Part shown: positions 37,363 through 51,530 of the stretch, in pieces | How the letters are laid out: every line of letters starts with the position of its first letter | How positions within the stretch are numbered: position 1 is the stretch's first letter | NCBI GenBank assembly: GCA_023055355.1 | Contig: JALJCS010000015.1 | Coordinates: forward strand, 11,845,501 to 11,909,500 | DNA: 64,000 nucleotides | Source: Agelaius tricolor | Lineage: Eukaryota > Chordata > Aves > Passeriformes > Icteridae | Direction of reading: 5' to 3' | Translations under genes and position numbers: made by a program | Notes under the pieces: generated by a model | Database searches by the model: none | What the model was told of the DNA's origin: nothing | Seen by the model: only the letters and a program-made list of their open reading frames with translations

Positions 37363-40300
37363 GTACCTGCAATTACACAACTGCCTAAGAACAAGTTCTA
37401 CATGTAATTCCCACAGAACATGGGACATGTCTATAAATCCCTCAAACTCTTTACACAGGATGCAGCCATCTCTGGAGTGGAAGAGGCAAATGTGCAATTG
37501 CTGCAAAGCAACAGCATTGAAAAGCAAACCCCTGTGTTTAGTAAAAGCTACAGCAGGGGATTTAGAGAGCACTGGGGACTCCCACAAGCCAACCAACTTC
37601 CCATGGCTGCCTATACCTTTTTCTTACCCTTTTCTTTTAAAGAACCAACTACATGAAGCTAATTTTTTCCCAATCAGTTCTTGCCAAATGGTATCCTGTC
37701 TTGATTTCTTGCTAAAATCCTTTCAGCCATTTATATATTACACCTGCAGCCTGCACATCACACATTGCAGAAGGAAAAGCGAACAGCACCTTCTGGGCCA
37801 CGTTCCCACAGTTTTGATCCACTATTTGTTTTGCAGCTATAATGATTATTTGTAGTTAAGAGATCAATGGAAGCTCTAAAGATATTCCTGTGACATCCGG
37901 CGTACAGCTTGCATTCAGTCACAAATGAAAATAACCACACTGTGCGTGGGTGTCTGCGCAGGCAATGCAAACACCCAAAGCATAACAGGCCCGAGGAGGT
38001 ACCACAGAGAATATCAATTCAGACTCAAAATGTCATATGGCATTATTACACTGTGCCTAACAAAAATAAGGCAGCAGAATGGAAAGGTTGCAAAACTGCT
38101 TGTAAACAACACTGCCAGGTGGGATGTTAATGCAGCCGCCTGAAATGGCAAGTGGAGCAAACTGTGTAACCCTCAATTAATGTGTCTAAATCCAGGCTCT
38201 TCCCCCAGAGAAAGTACCACTCAGTTGTAGGGAAAGAAAAGAGGAAAATGAAGGGAGGGCAGATGGAGAAATTATATATTTTCTTGGAGATTTTATAGTT
38301 GGACATATTATATAACACCAAAGACATCTGCAAAGTCTGCTTCATTCTGCAGCAGTAGTATTTATCATACAGGATGCTTAAATCTTTGTGCTGTTTTTGA
38401 TTTCTCCACATGCTTAGTTTTCCATCTGTCAATTTGTTTCAAGCCATTTCTACACATCTTCTTTAACAAATTTTTTAAAAACTGCACTGTTTCTCAGGTC
38501 ATACTTCAGTTTGTACAGAAAAAGATATCTATCTATCTATATATATATATATTATATTTTTAAATTTTTCCTTAATGAAATAATATTTATTCCAAAAAGC
38601 TTTCTACTGATCTGGCTATATTTTTGTTTTCTCTGTTTCTTTCCCAGGGCAAAAATTCTAATTCATCCTGTTGCTACTGAGCTTCTCTTTAGCAAGTGCT
38701 AGACAATCAGAAATACAGCAGCTACTGGCTAAACTTCAAAATCCTGGAGTGTAATCCCAGCATGGAGGATGCACATACATGTTAGAGAGAGCTGGATGCA
38801 TTATACATTTGTCTGACTTGAGTATTCACAGCTGAGGAAATCAGGTTGGTTGGTTCTGTCTCTTTTGTGAACTCTGACAGATCCTCACCCACATTTGTTA
38901 TCTTAGTAATTTTATTGCAGCCATAAAAGCAACTTTATGTTCACACCTTACCTGCTCACTGGGAGGCAGGAGACTAATTTATTAGGGAAAGAAGTAGGCA
39001 TTAATCAAATTATTCACATGGCAGAGACTGGGCAGTGTCTATCTGGTATTTCATAGGCTAGCCTATACCCATGTTTCACCTCAAATATATCCAGTGTTCA
39101 AATGCAAGTGCAGCTTGACCTCCAAATCGAAAGGAAAAGCACAAAAAAGCTTCATCTTCCTTTACCTCTCAGCACTGCCCAAAAGAGTGCCTACATGCAT
39201 GAATGGGCCAGACTGGTCAAAGACTCTGGACAGAGGCTGCTGTCACCCCTCTCAGTTCCCTACTGCTCCATGCTGCCTTCAGCACACACAGATGGGAGGT
39301 TTCCCCATTTTCCCATCTGCCTGCCCTCCTGCAGGGTGAAGGGGCTCGAGTGAAGCTCTGTATGCCCAGAAGACTGGGCTCCCCTGGCACTCACAGCTTT
39401 TCCACAGCCAAAGCTCAGTGTTTTCCTGCACAGAACATCTTGACAGAATCACAGGTCACCTTTCACATCTCCTTGATAGGCATGCACAGATCTGAAACTT
39501 CCCTTCTGTGAACAGGCTGTTTGAGTTGCTTGTTTTTAGAGTGTTACCCTGCCTGTGTCAGGGTAATGTATGACATTTCAAGAGGTGAAAGCACCTGTGT
39601 AGTTCACCCCTGGACCTCACTGTGGTTCTTCTTCTCTCAATGTAACTTTTTTCTCAATGTTGTCTCAATGGGATGTGTCCTGCTCATTCTCTGCATCCAG
39701 TTTGCTTCTCCCCCAAGGGAGAGGCACTTCACAATTTCTGACACTGAGTCAGTACCAACTAAAGCACTGCACATTCTGCCTTTGAACAGCAGGGACAGGA
39801 ATTGATTAGGGCTAACTGAAGCTCTCAGACTACAATTTACTAAGACAAAGCCATCTCCATCACCCTGCTCCTTACAGTGTTTTGATATTTTCAGACATGT
39901 TACTAGTGAGCATATATTGATCACCATTCCTTGAACAGAGAGTATTTCCCTACTGAGGGACTAAATGATGTGGATGTTGAAACATTTAATTGAATGTAAG
40001 TAAGTTATTGGTAATTTTATTCAGGATTCCCACATGAGAAAAATTACACCCATTATTGAGAAGTCCAGCTTCTGGAAAGGGGCCCAAACCTATATCTGAA
40101 TTTAAAGACACTGGAAAAATATAGGGGGAGAGGCTGGAAGAAAAATGTAATTGCTCAAGTATCACAGGGACATAAAAGGATTTTTCTTATATTACTTACA
40201 CCATTTAAAAATTGTGTGCCTAGACTTCTTTCTAAATACAGATAGAATGCTGTTTTAGTTAACTATATGAAGGTGGAATGAACTGCCAAGTGAAGGCAAA

Positions 40301-43300
40301 GATAAAGGACAAATCAGAATAAAACTCCTAATCTCTTATCAATGACTCTGTGGCCTGAGTCTACCCTGAGAGATTCCTTACTTTATTTTCCCCTTGCAAA
40401 GTATTTCAGAAGAATAGCAAAACAGGTACAGAGACACAGGGCTAGGAATTAGGTAACTGATGTATGCAGGTATGGTCTGTAATTCAACAGTTTGGACACT
40501 TTGATAATTCATATACAGCAGTATAAAACATGAATATTTATAGTTCCTAATTTTGCAAAGGTCTTAAAGAGTGTGAAAAATACTACACCAAGCTTGTGTG
40601 AAGACAATAAAATCTAGAAGACAAGAAATATGATCTACACTTCATTCAGCATGCAAATGATGTCCTCCCTGATGTTCACAAAAATTGCACACCTGCATTT
40701 ACAAATGAGTGTACTTTGAAATGCCTACAAATCAATATTGGGGCTGAAAATATTCCAAACAAATACACAAGCTATTAATTTGAATTCTGATTCAGCTGAC
40801 AACCACTGAATTTTCAGTTGTTGAAATGCCATGTTGAACATGCAAGAGAGAGGAGAGACACACATTGTGAAACTGCATTTATGACCAAAGTAAATCTTCT
40901 GACTGCTTACCAGTGGAGTAAAGCAGCGTGCAGGGCTCTCCAACTTCCCTCTGTGCAGAGTAATATCACATGACAGAACCTCTACTGCACGAAATGGCAA
41001 GCTGGGAAAAATAGATAAGGAAAGCATTGGTATTGAAATACACAAAGAACAGCAGATACTCTTTATTGTGTAACGCATTAAATTATAGCGGATGGTGTAA
41101 GTAATTCGTAGGCGTCACTCAAGTGTAAAAAAAGCACTTAAAGGAAAAAGTTTGCAAAATTCATGAAACCTTTCTTCCCCAGTTTCTGAATCCCCCCTTT
41201 TGAAATATCCTCAGGGTACAGATGGGAACATGCAGATTTTTAAGTTGGAGTATGTACATTTCTCGAGCCCAGTAAAATCACACGGCATGCTATGGAATTC
41301 GACAGCAAAATGGCAGGAAACAAAGATAGGATTCAAACTGACACTGAAGATTGAGCTCATTGTTTTTCCCCAGTCCACTAAAGATGTCCCTTTGCTATGT
41401 GGAGAGGAGAAAGGCACTTGGATTCACATTTCTGCATCCGCTCCCTTGTGCTGAGTGCAAGCTTGCTCATGCTAGTCCAGCAGCAATGTGGTGCACGACC
41501 CAGCTGCACAGAGGTCTCAGAAAACTGCCTGCTTTGGACTTTGCAAGTTCTGTCAAACAGACTTTCTCAAATACCAGTGGGTGAAACTTATTAACACCAG
41601 TTATGTATGCTTCCTGTTCCTTTACTGCATGGCAGATATCCACACCGGATTTCCTCAAAAAACTAAGAAATTCTCCATAACAATATGAATCACACTGAAT
41701 TGCCTAAGTGCTCAAGGTCACTACGCACATAGAAACTCACTATTTATTTCCCATAAACTATATGTATCATGGTTTCCAAACTACTGCTAGTCCAATAGAT
41801 TATTCACCTTTTCATTCACCTTCAAAGTTGGAGATAATACATCCCAGGAGGGTTGTTTTGTACTTCAATGCAGACATGTCCATTCAGTGAGGGCATATCA
41901 ACAAGTATTTTCAGCTTGCAGATAATGATCTCTACAATTTAAGTCTAAAACATTCACCACACTCTGTGAAATGATAACACAATCTCAGCTTGCCTGCACT
42001 TGCCAAAGTTTTAGCAACCAACCCCACTGAAAGCCCAGCTCTTGTACCTTTCCTTCTCAACTTGAAGAAAGCAACTTTACTAGCAACCTTTCCTCAGCAC
42101 CTTTTTTCCAATACACTACTGGAACCTGAGACCTTTCACATGACAACTTGGCATACAGGTCTTAAACAAAGAATCAGATGCTCAGGAACAGGACCTGCTA
42201 AGCCTCCACAAATGTTTGCATTTAGTCCTTACCCAGATGCTCGGCAGAGATTTCCATGCTTTGCCCTATGGGCTTCAGAAGTGTGCTCAGTACCTGCTGG
42301 CACTCCCAGCCTGCTCAGGATGAGGGGTCATTAGCCATGCCCTAAGCAGGAGCTGGCTTTGAAAGTGTTCAGTACCTGTAAACAGCTTCATGTTATCAGC
42401 CCTGAATAACCAGCCAGAAGGAGCTGCCTTGTCACCCAACTTGCACTGGGTGAGCTCAGACACAGCAGCAGACTCTGCCAAAATCCCTGGCTGCCATGAC
42501 TGCAGCACAGCTGAGAGCTGGCAGGTTCCTTGCATCTCACTACCCAACACCTCAGCCATTTTGAAGACTTGGATGTTTGAACATTAATTTTGTATTGAAA
42601 GAATGGCCAATATTTAATATATCATCCACGAGCCAACTGGTGGCCCACTGCCATCATCTGGTTTGTGCTGCAGTGGGGAAGAGGTCTGGGCTGAGAGGGA
42701 GGCAGCTGGGAAGGAAGGAGCCCCTGAGCCTGAACACAGTGAGATCCCAGAGGCACATCAGCACTCCTGAAGTAGATGCTGGCATCTTTTGATGACGCAG
42801 GGGAGTTTAGTCCAACTTAAAACTACACTAGAGCTGACTCCAGAAAGCCTGTGAGTTCCTGACGCTGCTCCCCACACTGTGTCAGGCTCAGAGTCCCCAG
42901 GTATGTAGCTGAGGAAGCCCACAGCCAGTTTTTACCTGCTTGGCCAGTGTCAGACTTTAGCTTTCATTGACAGCAATACACAGACACTACTTCCACATGA
43001 ATGAACTATTCTTGAATAATTTCACCAAATATTTTAAGACCCAAATTGCTTGCTTTGAAATGCTACCTTTACCTATCCTCCTTTTATCTCAGAAGCCAGG
43101 AAGAGGAATGCTGCCAAGGCAGGAATCTGTTTGGCTGGAGATGAGCTCCTTGATAGGCTCCCTCTAACCCTGCAGTGCACCGCAGGCCTCCCGCTAATCA
43201 TTGAGGTGAGCGAGCCTGAGTGGCTGCCTGGAGTGAGCTTGAGGAGGACTTGAACCCTCCAGAGGACAAAATTATTAAAGGAACACGGGCACCTAGGGCC

Positions 43301-46109
43301 AAATCACTTCAGCATGAGGGAAAAGCATTTTATTTTGTTTCAGTGGGTTTCTTTTGAAGTTATAACCTCTCAAAAGTGAAAACTAAAAGCCATATCATTC
43401 ATGTTTTTTGCATTTCTCCCCATATCATTTTGTCTACTAACTACCTTTATGTCTCCTTTAACTGCCCTGGATGCATTTGATTTCCACACACTGATTTTTT
43501 TTCTGAACTTAGTAACAGATTTTTTTCCCCTTGTCCAACTCACAAAATACTCTTTTGTTGATCACAACTGCTACTGAATTGCTTTTCTTCTTAGATTTTA
43601 CATAGTCTGGCTACTCTGCTGAATGAGCACAACAATAAGCCTCTTCCCTTGGATCCCATTTGGAATCTGGATTCCTAATCTAACATAAAATTCTCAATGC
43701 TAAAACTGCTTGCCTATTTTTCATGGCATGTTTTTTTACCATGACTCTGAAAAAATGAATATGAATCTCAAAAACAAAGGTTTACTTTCATATTGCCACC
43801 CATTTGCATGTGTTTGTGCATCCTTCTTGTGAACAGCCCAGAGACCAAAGCTGCTGGCAGGGAACATGATCGTGTCTGCAGAGAACAAACCCTGAGGATG
43901 CAAAGGTACCACACTCCCAGCTGGTGACATGGGACTCCAGCCTGACTTAGACCTGCTCACATTGTCAGCTGGGAGTAACAAATCTGTGAGTCCTGCTTTT
44001 GAATGGGCCCTAGGAAGATAGGAAGGTAGAAAAATTTAATTAAGTAGCTTGTTCTGCTACAGTCAGTCAGGACATTATTTGATGTTAGTAGGACCATTCC
44101 CAGCTTTTCACCATCCTTCTCACTACAGAAGAAAAAGGAATGCAACCCCTTTGAAACAAACTGAAAGCAGAAATTGTAGATTCCTCTGGTGATCCTCAGC
44201 TACCTGTGAAGACTTAGCCTGTCCAACACTACACAACAAAGCAGCAAGTAAAGATTAAACTGGATCAAACTTGCAGCTGTATCATCAGTGACTGTCTCAG
44301 TCCCAAAACTGGTTCAGAGCCTGGAAGACTGTGGGATGGGCTCAATAGATGATATCCTAAGCATCCAGTGGCATGAACAATCATTCCTTTTGTTATTTTG
44401 CATTATTTTGCTCTGCATTTATTATCTGAATCAGGATAAACTTCTTCAGATTTATGTGTTTGGATTAGGGTTTGTTTTCTTTTCTGAAAAAAAAAAAAGG
44501 CTAACAATAAATAGGAGAACAAGGACCTTTGGTCTTGTTTTCCTTCATTCTCTAACCTCTTTGTTCTGCCTGCATTTGGCGTGCATGCAACAAGGACAGG
44601 TTCCTAAAGGAACAGAAATTTTCCTTGATTCATAGTTGGGTTAGTGGAGATGGAGCTGAAATCAGGCTCCAAATGGTTTGTTTAGATTTTCTCCCTCTGC
44701 TTTATTATGCCCACTCTACAAGCAAGTTTGGTATGTGCATCTGAGTCCCTGCTGCAAGCACAGCAGAGCAGAGGGATGTGGTGGCTGCACCACTGTGCTT
44801 CACACACGTGTAAATGAGAGTGCTGCACTGGGTTACAGAGGAGAACTCCTAAATATGCTCTAGCCCAGTGGTTGGGAGATGCAATTAGATGTCTGCTTTG
44901 AACATAAAATATTATCCATTTTGTTTGCAGAGCCTGCCACATGTTTCCCTAGAGAAAACAAGGCACTAGAGGAGAGCCTTAAAACTTTTCACTCTTTCAC
45001 AGATGCCCAAACCCCCATTATTTTACTCAGCCTGAGTGGTTGCTCACAGCCTTTCCTGGTAGGTGTTCTCACCCACTCTGGACCTTCTCAGCATTTAGTC
45101 ACCTAAGAAAGCCCAATCCCACAGCAGATGACAGACAGTGCAAACAGCCAAGCCTGTTGGGAGGAATTTCACCAGAAATTGCTGTTGTTTTGGTTGCGTG
45201 GACTGAGTCACACTACAAACTTTCCAATCAGATTTCAAATAAACTGAAATTCATGGCAGCCTGAGTCAAGAGCTTGCTTTCTTTCTGCTCAAAAGACAGG
45301 GCTGATTTACCAGCACCCAGACTGCAGTCCCTTCACATGCAAGCACTTGCTCAACAGCTCTCCAATTAAGGAGGAGTCTGGTCCCATTAAGACTAATCAC
45401 ACAAACCCTTACCCTATTAATTTGAGTTCAAAACTTCACCGAGAATCTGTATCTCACACAGCTGATGTCAAAAAAAATCTTAAATCTTCCATTTAGAATT
45501 TTGTTTAAAATAACTTTTGCTCAATGAATAGAAAAGGTTAAAATCTGGTGTACAAATGCTTTTCATTACAAGGCCACTGAATATTTCAGGCTTCCAAGGA
45601 TAAGATTTAACAAAAGTTGGAGCTGAACCTTGGAAACTGTATGGAAATCCCCCTTGGTCTAAATGCAGACATGATAGTTTCTCCTTTTTTGCCTACAATA
45701 GCAAAATGCAAGCTCATAAACAATAATTTCCAAGGCCATCAGAAAAGGAATTATCAAAACTGTGTAAGACCCACAGAAGTATCTGGAATCTTACACGGCT
45801 TTTATGCAAATTTTCCAAACAACTTCAAACACTTACAAGGCCCACAACAAACCTCATTCGCAGAAACACCTCTGATTTCCTTTTTGCAGCACTTCATTTA
45901 GTGAAAGTTAAGAGAGATTCAAGCATTATTTCTAGCTACAGACATTGTAAAGCATTAAAATACAGTAATAAAAAAATAAACTTTAAAAAAGTATTAATTA
46001 AGACAGTTCCTAAGGTCCTTTTACTACAGTAGCTCTACCTGGCCAAATCTCACTTGACATCTGTCCACTTAACATCCTTTTGAACAAAAGATATTTTTAT
46101 TCCAGAGCA
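37363..46109. other. Non-coding tract, no gene recognised
   Basis: About 8.7 kb of generic AT-leaning non-coding sequence. It contains the TATC/TA microsatellite at 38525-38560 and an A12 run at 44487-44498. Patches at 39200-39400 and 42290-42560 are moderately GC-richer and produce overlapping chance open frames. I see no domain, exon or nameable interspersed repeat. Confidence 0.7.
38525..38560. repeat. (TATC)n/(TA)n compound microsatellite
   Basis: Three to four TATC/ATCT units run directly into about seven TA units and then an AT-rich tail. Read directly from the sequence. Probably length-variable. Confidence 0.9.
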
Positions 46110-46400
46110 TTCAGAGACAGCTGCTGCATTTTAATTTCACACCTTGCCTTAATAACAAATTAACTTGAAAGCATAGATAACCCTTTGTTAAATACAGGCT
46201 GCTGTGGGCCTGCAATCTCTATTTCCAATGGAATATTGTAGAGCCAGGTTTGCACTGTACCTATAAGCAAACATTAAAATGTAAGGGCAAATTCAGGGGA
46301 ACTGTTTTATTCTGGTGAACATGATCAGCTCTTACTCATACTGTCTGAAACAAAGCCCAACAAAAAAGGCCCTGGATCAGGCTCACAAATATTTGCAGTA
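46110..46400. promoter_or_regulatory. Candidate conserved non-coding element (unproven)
   Basis: AT-rich single-copy-looking block. It has ATTA/TTAA words (TTTTAATTTC, CAAATTAACTTG), CCTTTGTT (SOX-like) near 46181 and CACAAATATTTG near 46383. There is no open frame, repeat or tandem structure. Inference from sequence texture only. Confidence 0.2.
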
Positions 46401-48589
46401 AGACAATTTGAACTCTCCCAATGGATAGGAAATGTGCCAATGTACTGTTAAAATTATTCTCTCCACAATGAGAAGAGTGGCTCCTCTCTCTGAGGCCCAG
46501 AAGTTGCTCTACCTGGGGACCTACATATGTTCACATGCTCAGCAGATTCCCCTACAGCTCCACAGCTGTGATCAGCTCTCCTCTTAGATGTGGAAATCAA
46601 CAATCAAAGGCAGTAAATATGTAATGGCACATGACTTGGGACACCTCCAATTAGTGACTTAGACACTCCTGTACAGCTCCTGAGGTGACCACATGAGGAA
46701 GTCTCTGCTTGTTCTACTGCTAAGACCCCATGGAAGGAGAGGGGCACAAAGTCACCATCAGAGCCTACCTCAGTCTCCACCTAAATGGGAAAGTAAGTGA
46801 CAAAAGTAAGTTCTAAAGACACTGTTCACTTGCTGCTTGCTGCAACTGTGATGGCCTGAGGTCAGGCTATGGCCAAGGGCTCCTGCAAACACCCTCCTCA
46901 GAGCCCAGCTGTGCCTATTCATCATCATCTGCTTCATGGGGATTTTAGTCTGTCGGGCAGGGGCACCTCGGCTTTCGTGAGTACTCGGAATGTTATGTAA
47001 AGAGAAATCTCACTGTTTCCACTGTGAAATTTTGCCTCGGGCAACTTATGAATGTTCCAGGGAAGATATTCACCATTTTCAGGAAAACAGCTGACAGATC
47101 CATCTGCTGCTCTTGGTGATACTGGGTGCAATTTTCAAGTGCCTCAGTAACATACACTCCTACAGTCCCAGTGAAAAGCCAAGTTCCTCCTGCATGACAG
47201 CTTCAAGGGATGGGAGACAATAAACTTTTGCTCTAAATTTTTTAATAATTTTAAGGGTGATTTGCTTTTGAAATATCTCAACATTGACAACTATGAAGTA
47301 TGGAGAAACTGGTTTTATACAGTTACAATGAGGTTTCCCAAGAAATGTAGATGCTCAAAAGGGAAATCTCCAGTTCTTTTTGTCTAAATATTTTATTTTA
47401 TAAAACTTTATTTTATCCAGAAAAAATATCCATGGAATTTTATTTGCCTTAAAATTATAATATGGATATCTTGTTATCTCACACTTTTTAAGGTAGAATT
47501 GTAATATTCTTTGATAGCCTGGTGGATAATATTTTCACTTGGTTGTTTTTAATGCAAAAGTAAAAATGCTTCTTTTGATATTAAGAAATGAAATATTCCT
47601 GTTTGAAATTTATTTTCACTGTATGAAAACCAGGTTTGAAGATGAAGTGCTTAATTTGAGTTTAAATTACATAGCCAAATTCATATATGTCACTTAAGAT
47701 TTTGATTAGCCAAACAAGCAAATTTTTCTTGCTTTGAAACCTTTTCACCCTAATTTTTCAGCCTGATTCTGAATTAAAAGTGAGACATTCACACAGATGT
47801 CACTGCAAATTTATGGGTCAGGGCATTTTGAGTTTTCTCTGCCACAAATGTGTGAAAGAGAAGGACTTGAATGCTGCTGTATGGAAGAGCTCCCTGTAAA
47901 TTCACCTGCAACAGAGCTGCACAGGCACCTACAACAGCCACAGGCACACTCGTGCCCATGGGCTCAGCTGCCAGTAACCTCAGCTGCCAAACATCCTGTG
48001 GATGTGGCATCAGGGACACACATATTTAATATATTTAACCCACAGGGGAGCACATCACCATGTCTGTAAGGGAGCCCCAAGGCTGGCAGCCTTTCCCTGT
48101 GCCTTGTGTCAGGTTAATAAATAAAGATGGTCACTCCTGCTTTGGTCCTCTTGACCCATGTCAGCAAGCAGGGAGTAGGAATTTGCTGCATCTGACGGCC
48201 TCCTCACCTTGTGAATAAAAGAGAGGAGTATAAAAAAATAGCCCACTAAAACTCATGTTTGGCAGCTGGCAACCTCTCCTGAACTGCCATGGGGGCTTTC
48301 ATCTTTCTATGAACACTGCACAACTGCTGGGGGAAGAGATGGCGACAGAACAACAACAAAAAAATTACACACAACTGTGTTCATCGGTGCCAAATCTCAC
48401 TCTCCCAGTGCTGGTAAAAAAGGCAAAGTTTCTCAGGCTTTCCTGTAAGGTCACAGCTGGTACTTCTATGAATCTTCTTATTACATGGGAACGAGGCAGA
48501 GGTTCATAGAGAGAGACAGATGGCGAGGAGCAATGTTACTTATCCTAATGTGCATGTGAGACAAAGAGCTGCTTGGCATACCTCTCACT
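46401..48589. other. Non-coding tract, no gene recognised
   Basis: Non-coding sequence. A very AT-rich stretch at about 47220-47760 is nearly devoid of CpG, followed by a more mixed region. Open frames of 65-90 codons carry no recognisable motif. Confidence 0.65.
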
Positions 48590-48890
48590 CCCAGTCCTCG
48601 CTGGGCCATGGCGGGCAGCCGACCCCCGCCAAGTGTTTGTTCCCCTCCACTTTTTATTCCTCCCCTCCGTGAGTCTGATCCTACTTGTCTTTGGTGTTTA
48701 CATGAATCATACTAGATGTTTTTCAGAGATTTGGGCTCTAATGAGCAAGGCCAGCAAAAACAGCAGCAACAAACAAACAAGCTGGCCCAAGCCAAGCTTG
48801 CCCACCGCCGTGCATTTGCATCCACGTAGGCCACCCGCTCCGCCTGCCCCGTCTGCCAAACCCTGAGAGGGCTGGCAGCAGTGGGAATGG
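48590..48890. other. GC-richer patch with clustered CpGs and an octamer motif
   Basis: About 300 bases with clustered CpGs at 48597-48630 and 48805-48855, well above the surrounding level. A perfect ATTTGCAT octamer at 48814-48821 is the POU-factor site in reverse orientation. The patch is too small for a classical CpG island. It could be a weak promoter or enhancer, or simply GC-rich DNA. Confidence 0.3.
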
Positions 48891-51099
48891 GCAGCCTGGG
48901 ATGAAGCTTCAGGATTTGGGTTGTAGATGTACATATAAATAACACCGAAAACGCAAACTGTGCCTGGGGTTTTCATGTGGGAAGGACAGGAGGGAAGCAA
49001 GATTTGTGTTGGAGGGAAGGGGGATATTAATTGTGGCTCAAGCCAGGACTTCAACTGTGGGAATTAGGAGAAGGAAAAGAGAAGGTAAAAATGCAGTTTG
49101 CATATTCATTGAAGTATAGCTTAGAATATGAGGGAAGAAGGGCAGACTTTGATCTCTGTGGTATAAGGCTATCGCTGGAAGAACCTCACTCATTCCAGCT
49201 GAATTATTTCTGTTTTTCAGCAGCAATCGAGAGGAGAATCTACTCTCCTGAGCCCAACCTCCTTCTTCAGGTGCAAATCGAAAAAATCACATAGCACTTC
49301 CACTGCCATCACAGTGAAAATGCATCTGGAATTAATGCTGAAATCATATGAGCAGGATCTTCCAGGAAAGACCTTGCAGAACCAGAAGCAGCACTTCTGA
49401 GAGAAGATAAGACAAGATATGGCTCCATGACATGGCAATTGCCCTTTCAGACCACCAGCCAAGGATGCAATTCTTCATTCAGGCGAGTAACTATTTATAA
49501 CCAGGCTGGCTGTGGAGAAACCCATCCTAGCTCCTGACAACATGATAGCCAAAAATGCAAAGATTGCCCCTCAAACTGGCACTCAGAGGGAGGAGGAGGA
49601 GCTGGACTGGGAATTGGCAAGTTGCAGCAAGAAGATGAAGGGAATTGCTCGTCCAGGGTATTTTTATCTTGTGGTTCTGTAGGCAGGAAGATAAATGGAA
49701 AGGCAGAATATGATTTGCAGCTTATACAGAACTTTGAGTAACTCCTAACTAGCATGCCATCATGGAGGGAAAGAAGGCAAAATAAAAGCACAGCTTTTTT
49801 CTTTGCCTTTTTTTTTTCCAACTATTACTAAAATGGTTTAATTCCTCAGGAGAGCAGATGATATCACATTCACTTTAATACCAATTACATTTCACTAGGT
49901 TTTACTTAGAAGTAACTAGAGAACTTTCTTTCAAACAAACCAAACAAGGTTTAACATTATCCACCCTGTACCAGCTCTACTGATTCACACACATTTCTCT
50001 ATACACTGAAAACCCCATATTCCAGTCTACCCCAGGACCAGTGTAAATTTTTGAAGCTTCAGCAAAAGGCTGATCCCTGGCTCTATGTCATGTCAGCCTC
50101 TGCTATCATTCTGCCTTCTGTCCTTGTAGCACAGGCTTTGCAGTGCCAATAGTTCTTCCTGAGAAGAACTAGGCGCCTCTCCTGAGGAGAACTAGTGGAA
50201 CCATCATTCTCAGCTTCAGTGATGATGACTCCCTGACATGGGAAAACAAGGAATGGGGTCCCCCCTCCTGCAGCAAGGCTTACATAGGCTCATTGTCACA
50301 GCTGCTACAAACCTAGAGACACTGAGCTAGCAGTAACTTTATATTAATGAGCATCATTTCACTCAGGACTAGGTACATGGCCACCCCCCAGGCATCAGTG
50401 TTCCTGTGACTTGCAATTAAAAGGAGATGAGGCAGCACATGTGCTTAAAATAAATACTGAAAATGTTTGAGGAACTTTCGTGTTTACTATTTACTTGTGA
50501 TTTTTGTAACAAACACCAAGGAGGAGGAAAATAAAATTTCATTTGGCATCATTTTGGTTTCCTTCATGTTTGTAAGCAACTCCCACTGTCTCCACTACAA
50601 AAAGCAGCACCACCACTTCTGGATGTCCCACAACACAGCGTGGCCAGTTTCCAGCTCCCACTACAACACGTGGGAGTTTCCCTATTGGTTTCAGTGGGAC
50701 ATATGAGCAATCAGCACCTCAGAAAATTAATTAACTTCCATGACTCATCTGTGCTTTAGCCTAAGCTGACTTGTCAACATAAGGGGCAGAAGTCTGCTGG
50801 CACTGACTTTAAAATTCAAAGCACCCTTTCTACCTCTGATATAATTTCAACTAAGACCTACTGGAGCCAAATGCTTCAGGATTTGAGAGACTCTGAGTTT
50901 GAAGGGCTGTTAACATTTTACAGGTTACTGTTTCTTGCTGGAATGGGGTAAAGCAGGGTACTGGATTCATGCTAACACACCTTCCCTGCCAGCTTACCCA
51001 AACCAAGAACAACTGCTCGACCATGAACAACTGAACAACTGTGAGACAGACCTTTGGCAAACCAGCACAAATGCAGCAATCTGGGCTTTCAAACACACG
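48891..51099. other. Non-coding tract, no gene recognised
   Basis: Generic non-coding sequence. A 23-bp-period imperfect duplication lies at 50158-50195, where CCTGAGAAGAACTAG is followed after eight bases by CCTGAGGAGAACTAG. I recognise no gene or transposon here. Confidence 0.65.
50158..50195. repeat. Imperfect 23-bp-period duplication
   Basis: Two 15-base copies (50158-50172 and 50181-50195) differ by one base and are separated by GCGCCTCT. This is a short local duplication. Confidence 0.75.
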
Positions 51100-51365
51100 A
51101 GGCCCCTGGACGCAGCCACACCGTGGGGTAGGAGCCAAAGGTGCAGATTCCCATGCACACAACAGTCTGGCTGCAGCCCCAGACCCTGCCGGGATCTCAG
51201 CACAGCAGCTCTGCAGCCGCAGGAGCCGGCGGATGGGCTGTGCCATGGGTGTGCTGCCCTGCCTGGCACCAGCAGCCCTGGCAGAGGCATGGCTGGAGCA
51301 CAGCCACCCCCTCACACTGAGCGTGGCTCACACCGAGCGCGGCACACGCGCTGCCGTGAGCAAAG
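51100..51365. other. Weak CpG-rich patch
   Basis: About 14 CpG dinucleotides by hand count in roughly 260 GC-rich bases, against near absence in the flanks. The densest cluster is at about 51319-51358. It may be a small or decayed CpG island, or a GC-rich repeat remnant. The longest open frame in the window (222 codons, 50935-51603) owes its length to this composition and continues into the adjacent CR1-like repeat, so it is not called as a gene. Confidence 0.4.
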
Positions 51366-51425
51366 TGGGGAACTAAACCCAATGGTTAAATACATTTTGT
51401 TTCCTTTGAGGACAAAAGTAAAGAG

Positions 51426-51530
51426 AGCATCACAAAATATCCTGATTTGGAAGGGTCCCACAAGGACCATCAAGTCCAGCTCCCAGCCCAGTACAGGACA
51501 ACCCCAAGAACCATGCTTGCAAAAGGTGCC
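51426..51530 (-). repeat. CR1-like LINE 3' tail (antisense), avian type
   Basis: The plus strand reads as the reverse complement of a CR1 3' end: ATCACAAAATATCCTGATTT, then GGAAGGGTCCCACAAGGACC, then ATCAAGTCCAGCTCC and ACAGGACAACCCCAAGAA. This TTGGAAGGG...CAAGGA-CATC-AGTCCA signature is widespread in bird genomes. It occurs in CR1 tails and also in some passerine LTRs that carry a similar stretch, so an LTR fragment is the main alternative. 5' truncation, as seen here, is usual for CR1. Confidence 0.7.

Noticed and set aside
40400..40470. 'acaggtacagagacacaggg..ggtaact' resembling sense MIR
   Set aside because: The order is only loosely similar, and the diagnostic 'cttgccca' core is absent.
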